Position numbers and translations under genes: made by a program | The notes under the pieces: model-generated | Database searches by the model: none | What the model saw: only the letters and a program-made list of their open reading frames with translations | What the model was told of the DNA's origin: nothing | Shown here: in pieces, positions 5,911-12,559 of the stretch | How positions within the stretch are numbered: position 1 is the first letter of the stretch | How the letters are laid out: each line of letters opens with the position of its first letter | NCBI GenBank assembly: GCA_039933775.1 | Contig: JBDTNK010000038.1 | Coordinates: 1 to 18,363, forward strand | Direction of reading: 5' to 3' | DNA: 18,363 nucleotides | Origin: JBDTNK01 sp039933775 | GTDB taxonomy: Bacteria > Chloroflexota > Limnocylindria > QHBO01

Positions 5911-8293
5911 ATCGGCCGGCGCGGGCGACGCCGGCACGCTTCGGGCCCTCGAATTTGCGGCGATCGTCAACGCGCTCGCGGCACTGACCTCGTTCGGCCC
6001 GTCGCACGAGCTGGCGCTGGCCACCCTTCCCTCATCGGATCTGATCCTGGTCGACCTCCTCAACGACCAGACCGATGAAGCAGCGCGCCTGCTCGACGAG
6101 CAGGCACAGGCAGCCATCGGCGGGGCACGTGACATCCGCGTCGCGCTGGGCCGCGCCCGGCGCGGCGGCCGCGTCACCGCCGCGGAGCTGCTCGAGATCG
6201 CCGATACGCTCCTCGCCGCAGAGCGCTTCGGCGACCGGTTGCGCGAGTGGCGCGGCCGGCACCTGTCCGAGGTGCGCGGCGAGCTGGATCCCGCGCCGCA
6301 GCTGCGCGAGCGCATCGAGCGCAGCGTCGATGACTCGGGCGAGCTGCTCGACACTGCCTCGGCGGAGCTGGGCGCGATCCGCAAGCGAATCCGCACGGCG
6401 CAGAACCGCGTGCGCGAGCGGCTCAACAGCATGCTGCGCTCGACCGACCTCGCCGGGGCGATCGGCGAGGCGATCGTCACCGTGCGCGCGGGCCGCTACG
6501 TGATCCCGGTGCGCGCCGAGGCCAAGGGCCGGGTGAAGGGGATCGTGCACGACCAGAGCGCCTCGGGCGCCACGCTCTTCGTCGAGCCGCTGGGCGTCGT
6601 GGAGCTCAACAACGCACTGACCCAGGCCGCGCTCGACGAGGAACGCGAGGAGGAGCGGATCCTCGACGAGCTGTCGCGCGCGATCGAGACGCGCGGCGAG
6701 TCGCTGACCGCCTCGCTCGATGCCCTGGCACGCGCCGACTTGTGGATCGCGCGAGCACGCCTGGGCGCCCAGCAGGACGCGGTGCGTCCGGCACGGTCTG
6801 ATGACGCGGTCGAGCTGCTCACGGCGCGCCACCCGCTCCTGGGACCCGGCGCCGTGCCGATCGACCTGCGGTTGGGCGATCGCTTCGGATATCGGGCGCT
6901 GGTCGTGACCGGGCCGAACACCGGCGGTAAGACGGTCGCACTCAAGACGCTGGGCCTCCTGGCGCTCATGCACCAGGCCGGGCTGCGTGTCCCCGCGGCA
7001 CAGGGCAGCCGGCTGCCGGTCTTCCGGCAGGTGATGGCCGATATCGGCGACGAGCAGAGCATCGCCCAGTCGCTCTCAACCTTCTCGAGCCACCTGCGCA
7101 ACGTCGTGCGCTTCGTGGCGGCGGCAGGCCCCGACACGCTCATCCTGCTCGACGAGGTCGGCGCCGGTACCGATCCGGCGGAGGGCTCCGCCCTGGCCAT
7201 GGCGATCGTGTCGCGCCTCCTGTCGCTCGGGGCGACGGTCGCGGCGACGACGCACTACGCCGAGCTCAAGACATTCGCCGAGACGCACCCCGACGTCACG
7301 AACGCGGCCGTCGAGTTCGACGTCGCCACCCTGCGACCGACCTATCGCCTCGAGATCGGCCTGCCCGGCAAGAGCCAGGCCTTCGCGATTGCCGAGCGGC
7401 TGGGCCTGTCTGAGGCGATTCTGGCGGATGCGCGCAGCCACATCTCCGAGGAGCACGTCACGCTCGAAGAGACAATTGCTTCGATCCAGCGCACCGAGGC
7501 GGCGCGCGCCAGGGAGCTCGAGGAGGCGCAGGCGACGCGCGCCGCTTCGGACGCGGAGCTGACGCTCGCCCGCTCCGGCACCGCGCGCGCTCGCCACGAA
7601 GCCGGAAAGATCCTGGCCGATGCCCGCGCAGCCGCCGACGACCTGCTCGCCGCCGCCGAGCGCGAGGTGGCCGAGACGCGTCGCGAGCTGGCTCACCAAC
7701 GCCGCAGCGCACCGGCCCGCGAGGCGGCAAACGCTGGCCTCGAGACACTGGCGCAGCGCACCGCCGCCGCGCGCAAGGCGAGCAAAGCGGTCGAGCCGGC
7801 TGCAGAGCCTGAACACACCGTCGCTGAAGGCGTACCGCAGCCGCGCGTCGGCCTCTGGGTGCGCAGCCGCACGATGGGCCTCAAGGGCCGCATCGTTGAC
7901 ATCAGCGGCAAGACCGGCCGTGCCACGCTGGAGACCGATGACGCCCGCATCGTGCTCCCCGGTGACGACCTGGAGATCATTCCCGAGCCGGTCAGCGGAC
8001 CGACGGCCCGCGACCGCGAGGCTGACGAGATGCGGCGGCGCGCCGCGGAGCGCGTCTCACCGACGATCGACCTGCATGGCGAGCGGGTCGCGGCTGCGCT
8101 CGAGCGCCTCGACGGCTATCTGAACGACGTGCTCCTGGCGGGACTCGACGAGGCCATCATCATTCACGGCATCGGAACCGGCGCGCTGCGCCGCGCGGTG
8201 CGCGACTACCTGGCCGAGCACCCGCGCGTCCGCGGCCAGCGCCCCGGACGCAAGGACGAGGGCGGCGACGGAGCAACCGTCGCGCTCTTCTAG
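5894..8293 (+). CDS. mutS2: Endonuclease MutS2 (MutS-like ATPase with Smr domain)
   Basis: A 799-residue protein typical of MutS2 (about 780-800). MutS2 lacks the mismatch-recognition domains of MutS. Family members act on branched DNA to suppress recombination, and some also act on collided or stalled ribosomes. Seen here: the N-terminal helical core; Walker A GPNTGGKT at 340-347; the signature region MADIGDEQSIAQSLSTFSSH at 381-400; Walker B LILLDE at 416-421 and the THYAEL switch at 453-458; a long Ala/Glu/Arg coiled coil at about 480-640; a KOW-like linker (VGLWVRSRTMGLKGRIVDIS); and a C-terminal Smr nuclease domain with DLHG at 726-729 and HGIGTG at 758-763. The ATG lies inside mpg (17-bp overlap). 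Its TAG shares CTAG with the stop of the converging penicillin-binding protein gene. Confidence 0.96.
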   Translation: MSADAESAGAGDAGTLRALEFAAIVNALAALTSFGPSHELALATLPSSDLILVDLLNDQTDEAARLLDEQAQAAIGGARDIRVALGRARRGGRVTAAELLEIADTLLAAERFGDRLREWRGRHLSEVRGELDPAPQLRERIERSVDDSGELLDTASAELGAIRKRIRTAQNRVRERLNSMLRSTDLAGAIGEAIVTVRAGRYVIPVRAEAKGRVKGIVHDQSASGATLFVEPLGVVELNNALTQAALDEEREEERILDELSRAIETRGESLTASLDALARADLWIARARLGAQQDAVRPARSDDAVELLTARHPLLGPGAVPIDLRLGDRFGYRALVVTGPNTGGKTVALKTLGLLALMHQAGLRVPAAQGSRLPVFRQVMADIGDEQSIAQSLSTFSSHLRNVVRFVAAAGPDTLILLDEVGAGTDPAEGSALAMAIVSRLLSLGATVAATTHYAELKTFAETHPDVTNAAVEFDVATLRPTYRLEIGLPGKSQAFAIAERLGLSEAILADARSHISEEHVTLEETIASIQRTEAARARELEEAQATRAASDAELTLARSGTARARHEAGKILADARAAADDLLAAAEREVAETRRELAHQRRSAPAREAANAGLETLAQRTAAARKASKAVEPAAEPEHTVAEGVPQPRVGLWVRSRTMGLKGRIVDISGKTGRATLETDDARIVLPGDDLEIIPEPVSGPTARDREADEMRRRAAERVSPTIDLHGERVAAALERLDGYLNDVLLAGLDEAIIIHGIGTGALRRAVRDYLAEHPRVRGQRPGRKDEGGDGATVALF

Positions 8294-11049
8294 CCCGGGA
8301 CGGCCTCGGGGGTCACAGTCGGCGTCGGCACCGCAGTGGTTGGTGTCGGACCGGGAGTGACGATAACCGGCGTCGGAGTCGCGGCCGGCGTGGGCGTGGG
8401 TGACGGGGTCGGCGTTGGCGACGGGGTGGGGGACGGCGACGGCGTGGGCGTCGAGGTCGGGAACTCGCCGGGCGTGCACTCCTCGGCCGGCGCGAGTGGC
8501 GCGTCGAGGGGTCCGGGGAACGGCGCGCGGACCTGGCTGTTCAGCTCGTCCTCGCGGTCGCGCCACTCGTCGATCCACGCGTCGTTCGCCGCCTGCCAGG
8601 TGGGACGCGCGTCGCTGTTCTCCCACGAGCCCAGGTCGAGGTAGACGCGCTCCTCGGCCTCGGGGGGTGACGGCTCGGCGCTCGGGTCGGGGCTTCCGGA
8701 CGGAGCCACGGTCTCGAAGTCGCCACAGCCCTCCTGCCAGATGCGGCCGCTCTCATTCTCGATGCGCAGCTCCCGGTGCGCGGTGTCGCGCTGCGTCGGC
8801 TGGTTCGACGCCGCGAAGATCTCGGTCACGGTCGACTGCGTGAACTCACCCGGCAGGAGGCCGCTCATGGCGTCGACGGCGACGTCGACGATGCCCTCGG
8901 GACGCGGGAAGTCGCGGATCGGCAGCTCGTTGGCCGCGGTCACCTCGGCCATGTAGTCGTGCCAGATGAATGTCGGACCATCGGCTGCAAAGACGTCCTG
9001 GATCGCGCTGAAGTCGCTGTTGCCGACCCAGACCCCGGTCATCACCGCGCCCTCGGCGTTCGCCAGATCCGCATCGGCCGCCAGGAATCCGAAGGCCTGC
9101 AGGTCCCGGAAGTCGTTCGTCGTACCGGTCTTCAGGGTGGCCGGCCGGCGGCCGGCATCGGTCGTCAGCTGGAAGCGAGGTCCCCACAGGGGGTTGGCGG
9201 CGGGATCGGTGTTGTCAGCCAGGATGTCGGTGACGAGGTAGGCGCTCTGCGGGGTGAGGACCCGCGCTGGCTCATCGGCATCGTTGGCGTGGTCGTAGAT
9301 GACGTTTCCGTTGCGGTCCTGAATCGTCTCGATCAGGTAAGGCGCCGCGTAGAGCCCGCCGTTGGCGATGGCGCCATACGCGCCCGCCAGGTCGAGCATC
9401 TTGACGCCGATCGTCCCCAGGGTCAGTGATGGCACGGCGGCGTCGACATCGGCCTGCTGTGACGGGTCCCAGTCGATGCCCATGCGCTCGGCCTCGGCCA
9501 CGACGCGGTCGCCGCCGATGAGCTGCTGGATCTTCGTGACCGGGATATTGAGCGAGTACTTCAAAGCGTCGCGCACGCGGACCGGGCCACGCTCCTTGTT
9601 ATCAGCATTCGGCACCGAGTAGCCGTTGGCGATCTCGCCCTCGACGTCCATCAGCATCGTGGCGGGGGTGATCGTGCCGGTCTCGAAGCCGGTGGCATAG
9701 GTGATCGGCTTGAACGCGGAGCCGGACTGGCGGTAGGCCTGGCCCACCACGTCGAAGGCTGGCTGGTGCTCGGGCGTCGGCTCGCCGTAGAAATCGGCGC
9801 TGCCCACGTAGGCCAGGATCTGCCCGGTGCGGTAGTTGATGCTCACGATCGCGTCGTTGTTGATGTTGCGACCCTGGAGCTGCTTGATCCAGGTGAGCGC
9901 CGTCTCACCGTACTTGGCGAGCAGCTCCTCGTCGGTCATGCGGTTCATGTCATAGCCCACAGCGGCCCACTTCTCGGCAGTGACCTGGTAGCCCTCGTAA
10001 TCGAGTGTCGTGTTGATCGTGTAGCCCTCGCGATCGAGGCGCTCCTCGCTGCCCAGCAGCTCGGCGGCGGCGCGGCGCACGGCGTAGACGAAGTGCGGGG
10101 CGCGGTAACGCTCGTCCTCCTGCGCCACGAGCCGCACCGGCTCGGCCAGCGCGGCGTCACGCTGCTCGGCGCTGATGTGGCCCTGGTCGACCATCTCGTT
10201 CAGCACGAAGCCCATCACGGCGGCCGGCTCGCTGTCCGGCGGGACGACCAGGACCTCCTCGCCGTCGAGGGTGCGCGGCTCGGCCACCAGCGTCGGGTCG
10301 AGCTGCGACGGCGAGCGAACCAGTCCCGCCAGCATTGCCGCTTCCGCGACGGTCAGCTCGTCGGCCGGGTCGCCGGAGGTGATGTCCTTGCCGAAGTACG
10401 CGTTCGCGGCGGCCCACACCCCGTAGGCGTTGTTGCCGTAGTAGACCTGGTTCAGGTACGCCGCCAGCAGCCGTTCCTTGCCCTCCCGACCCGGGTACGC
10501 GTCGTTGACCTGCAGCGCCAGGACCGCCTCCTTGAGCTTGCGCTCGAACTGGCGGCTCGGGTCGGCGAGCAGATCGGCGGGCAGGAGGTTGTTGCGCACC
10601 AGCTGCTGACAGATCGTCGAGGCGCCCGAGACCGTCTCGCCGGCACTGAAGTTCTGCAGCGCGGCCCGCACGATGCTGCGGATATCCACGCACGGGTTCG
10701 TCCAGAAGGTCTGGTCCTCGGCTGCCACCTGGGCGTCCTGCATCACCTGCGGGATCTGGTCAAGACCGATGACGTTGCGGTTCTCCGCCGAGAAGCGCGC
10801 CAGCTCCTGTCCGTCGCCCGACAGCACCACCGATCCCTCGGCCAGCTGGAAGTTCTCGAGCTCCCTCGCGTCCGGCAGGCCGCTCGTCAGCGAGGCGTAT
10901 GCGGCCATCATGCCGCCGAACAGCCCGATGGCCAGCGCGGTGAAGACGCCGAGGATCAGCGCCGCGCCATTCGGGAAGCCGCCGCGCCGCTGGGGGCGGG
11001 GGGCGCGCGCGCCGCGCGGTGCGGGGCGCGGCGGGGGACGTCGCGTCAT
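8290..11049 (-). CDS. Class A penicillin-binding protein (bifunctional glycosyltransferase/transpeptidase) with Thr/Pro tail
   Basis: A 919-residue PBP1A-type enzyme (ponA/mrcA class) that polymerises and cross-links peptidoglycan. A basic, Pro/Arg-rich cytoplasmic N-terminus is followed by one membrane anchor at about 29-52. The GT51 domain has EDQTFW at 111-116 (catalytic Glu111), GASTICQQLVRN at 142-153, RKLKEA at 170-175 and AAYLNQVYYGNNAYGV at 196-211. The transpeptidase has SAFK at 444-447 (nucleophile Ser444), SLN at 499-501 and KTGT at 640-643. From about 780 the tail is low-complexity and ends in Thr/Pro/Ser repeats. The only four cysteines are 120 and 147, inside GT51 motifs, and 775 and 858 in the tail. 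The ATG at 11049 gives the proper N-terminus; the frame is open upstream but reads into antisense tyrS. No Shine-Dalgarno sequence is visible, and a -10-like box lies 8 nt upstream. Confidence 0.95.
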   Translation of the reverse strand: MTRRPPPRPAPRGARAPRPQRRGGFPNGAALILGVFTALAIGLFGGMMAAYASLTSGLPDARELENFQLAEGSVVLSGDGQELARFSAENRNVIGLDQIPQVMQDAQVAAEDQTFWTNPCVDIRSIVRAALQNFSAGETVSGASTICQQLVRNNLLPADLLADPSRQFERKLKEAVLALQVNDAYPGREGKERLLAAYLNQVYYGNNAYGVWAAANAYFGKDITSGDPADELTVAEAAMLAGLVRSPSQLDPTLVAEPRTLDGEEVLVVPPDSEPAAVMGFVLNEMVDQGHISAEQRDAALAEPVRLVAQEDERYRAPHFVYAVRRAAAELLGSEERLDREGYTINTTLDYEGYQVTAEKWAAVGYDMNRMTDEELLAKYGETALTWIKQLQGRNINNDAIVSINYRTGQILAYVGSADFYGEPTPEHQPAFDVVGQAYRQSGSAFKPITYATGFETGTITPATMLMDVEGEIANGYSVPNADNKERGPVRVRDALKYSLNIPVTKIQQLIGGDRVVAEAERMGIDWDPSQQADVDAAVPSLTLGTIGVKMLDLAGAYGAIANGGLYAAPYLIETIQDRNGNVIYDHANDADEPARVLTPQSAYLVTDILADNTDPAANPLWGPRFQLTTDAGRRPATLKTGTTNDFRDLQAFGFLAADADLANAEGAVMTGVWVGNSDFSAIQDVFAADGPTFIWHDYMAEVTAANELPIRDFPRPEGIVDVAVDAMSGLLPGEFTQSTVTEIFAASNQPTQRDTAHRELRIENESGRIWQEGCGDFETVAPSGSPDPSAEPSPPEAEERVYLDLGSWENSDARPTWQAANDAWIDEWRDREDELNSQVRAPFPGPLDAPLAPAEECTPGEFPTSTPTPSPSPTPSPTPTPSPTPTPAATPTPVIVTPGPTPTTAVPTPTVTPEAVPG
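8392..8448 (+). repeat. G-run-rich low-complexity stretch encoding the Thr/Pro tail on the other strand
   Basis: Six runs of three to five G (8392, 8398, 8405, 8423, 8428, 8446) fall within 57 nt on the plus strand. The complementary strand encodes TPTPSPSPTP-type repeats near the C-terminus of the penicillin-binding protein. The runs could allow G-quadruplex formation, although one loop is long. The repeat is explained by codons for Thr and Pro and may vary in length between strains. Confidence 0.6.
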
Positions 11050-11057
11050 CGCCGCCG

Positions 11058-11063
11058 AGGGTA
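11058..11063 (-). promoter_or_regulatory. Likely -10 box TACCCT for the penicillin-binding protein gene
   Basis: On the minus strand TGCTACCCT forms an extended -10-like element, 8 nt before the ATG at 11049. A TSS at the usual distance would leave a leader of about 2 nt. TGGAGT (11086-11081, 17-nt spacer) is a weak -35 candidate. No Shine-Dalgarno sequence fits in the gap, so the mRNA may be near-leaderless. Confidence 0.45.
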
Positions 11064-11094
11064 GCACGCTGCGCCCGGCCACTCCATCGGTCCG

Positions 11095-11100
11095 TATACT
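11095..11100 (+). promoter_or_regulatory. Likely -10 box TATACT for tyrS
   Basis: TATACT sits 9 nt before the tyrS ATG in a 60-bp divergent intergenic region and matches TATAAT at five of six positions. A TSS at normal spacing would leave about 3 nt of leader. No -35 box is recognisable in the GC-rich upstream sequence. The context CCGTATACTC is nearly identical to CCGTACACTC in front of ruvC. Confidence 0.5.
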
Positions 11101-11109
11101 CGACCGCCC

Positions 11110-12372
11110 ATGGCATCCGACATCCTCGACGACCTTGCCTGGCGCGGCCTGATCGAGATCAGCACCGATCTCGACGCGCTCGGTGCCACCCTCAGCGCTG
11201 GGCCGGTGACGCTGTATTGCGGCTTCGACCCGACGGCGCCGTCGCTGCACTTCGGCAACCTGGTGCAGCTCGTCACGCTGCGGCGATTCCAGGACGCCGG
11301 ACACCGGGTCATCGGGCTGGTGGGTGGCGGAACGGGGCTGATCGGCGACCCGTCGGGACGCTCGGAGGAGCGCGCGCTCAACGAGGAGGCCGTCGTGGCC
11401 GGCTGGGTCGACCGAATCCGGTCGCAGGTCGAGGGCGTGCTGCGCTTCGATGGCGAGAACCCCGCGATCATGGCCAACAACCTGGACTGGACCGCGCCGG
11501 TCTCGATCATCGAGTTCCTGCGGGATGTCGGGAAGCACTTCACCGTGAGCCGCATGCTGGCCAAGGAGGTCGTCGCTTCGCGGCTGGAGGCAGGCATCAG
11601 CTTCACCGAGTTCAGCTACCAGCTGCTCCAGGCGCACGACTTCCTGCAGCTCTACCGGCGCCACGGCTGCACGCTGCAGACCGGCGGCTCGGACCAGTGG
11701 GGCAACCTGACGGCGGGGGTCGATCTCATCCGTCGCGTCGAGGGCGTCAGCGTGCACGCGCTGGCCACGCCACTGCTCACGAAGGCCGACGGCACGAAGT
11801 ACGGCAAGACGGCGGGCTCGACGGTCTGGATGGACCCGGCCATGACCTCGCCGTACGCCTTCTATCAATACTTCCTCAACCAGGCCGATGCCGACGTCGG
11901 GCCGCTCCTGCGCACGTTCAGCTTCCGCTCACACTCCGAGATCGTGGCCCTCGAGGAGGCGGGTGCCGCGCGCCCCGAGTCGCGCGAGGGGCAGCGCGTG
12001 CTGGCGGGCGAGCTGACCGCGCTGGTGCACGGTCCGCAGGCGGCCGAGGCGGCCGTCGCGGCGTCCGAGGCGCTCTTCGGGTCCGGCGACCTGCGCGCAC
12101 TCGACGCTGCCACGCTCGAGGCTGCGGTGGCCGACCTGCCGCGGGTTGTCGTGGCGCCGCCGCTGGCGGGGATCGTGGACCTCCTGGTCGCGTCCGGCCT
12201 CGCGCGCTCGCGCGGCGAGGGACGGCGAGCGCTGGAACAGGGCGGGGTCTACGTCAACAACGAGCGGGTCGGCGCGGACGAGGCGCCGGGCAGCGATGCG
12301 CTGCTGCACGGACGCTGGCTGCTCCTGCGACGTGGCAAGCGCTCGATCGCCATCGTCGAGGTCGCCAGCTGA
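11110..12372 (+). CDS. tyrS: Tyrosine--tRNA ligase
   Basis: A 420-residue class I synthetase of the bacterial TyrRS type (usual length about 400-430); it attaches tyrosine to tRNA-Tyr. It has YCGFDPTAPSLHFGNL at 36-51, where HFGN stands for the HIGH signature; the tyrosine-pocket region LQAHDFLQLYRRHGCTLQTG; SDQWGNLTAG at 194-203; and KYGKT at 230-234 for the KMSKS loop. A C-terminal S4 RNA-binding domain covers about 350-418 (LARSRGEGRRALEQGGVYVN). The ATG is 60 bp from the divergent penicillin-binding protein start and has no Shine-Dalgarno sequence; a TATACT box lies 9 nt upstream. It converges on the EF-G2-like gene across a repeat-filled gap. No tyrosine T-box is possible in such a short leader. 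Confidence 0.97.
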   Translation: MASDILDDLAWRGLIEISTDLDALGATLSAGPVTLYCGFDPTAPSLHFGNLVQLVTLRRFQDAGHRVIGLVGGGTGLIGDPSGRSEERALNEEAVVAGWVDRIRSQVEGVLRFDGENPAIMANNLDWTAPVSIIEFLRDVGKHFTVSRMLAKEVVASRLEAGISFTEFSYQLLQAHDFLQLYRRHGCTLQTGGSDQWGNLTAGVDLIRRVEGVSVHALATPLLTKADGTKYGKTAGSTVWMDPAMTSPYAFYQYFLNQADADVGPLLRTFSFRSHSEIVALEEAGAARPESREGQRVLAGELTALVHGPQAAEAAVAASEALFGSGDLRALDAATLEAAVADLPRVVVAPPLAGIVDLLVASGLARSRGEGRRALEQGGVYVNNERVGADEAPGSDALLHGRWLLLRRGKRSIAIVEVAS

Positions 12373-12389
12373 GCGTTCCGTGCCGCGAA

Positions 12390-12555
12390 GGCCAGCCAGG
12401 CTGGCCATCGAGCGGTTGGACGCCCGAATTTCGACGTTCGTTGGTCTTGAGGCCAGTCAGCATGGCCGGATGGCGATGGAACGCCGCCACGATGGTCAGC
12501 TGGCCAGCCTGGCTGGCATCGGGCACATGCCGAGCCGGCCAGCTCGTTGGCATCG
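12390..12555. repeat. Cluster of four imperfect GGCCAGCC/GGCTGGCC palindromic repeats between convergent genes
   Basis: The 187-bp gap between tyrS and the EF-G2-like gene holds four related elements: a perfect 17-bp palindrome GGCCAGCCAGGCTGGCC (12390-12406); a degenerate copy GGCCAGTCAGCATGGCC (12451-12467); GGCCAGCCTGGCTGGC (12502-12517), the first with its central base reversed; and GGCCAGCTCGTTGGC (12537-12551). Three are followed by ATCG (at 12407, 12518 and 12552), so they share more than the palindrome. Transcripts from either side would form stable hairpins, which suits a bidirectional end-of-transcript signal, though no T runs follow. They resemble REP-like elements. Confidence 0.65.
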
Positions 12556-12559
12556 GGGG

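Noticed and set aside
8057..8626. A minus-strand frame across the mutS2/penicillin-binding protein junction
   Set aside because: It shadows both flanking genes in other phases and has no recognisable content.
9766..11064. A 432-codon plus-strand frame opposite the penicillin-binding protein gene
   Set aside because: The minus-strand protein has all GT51 and transpeptidase motifs. The plus-strand frame has none and is compositionally a shadow.
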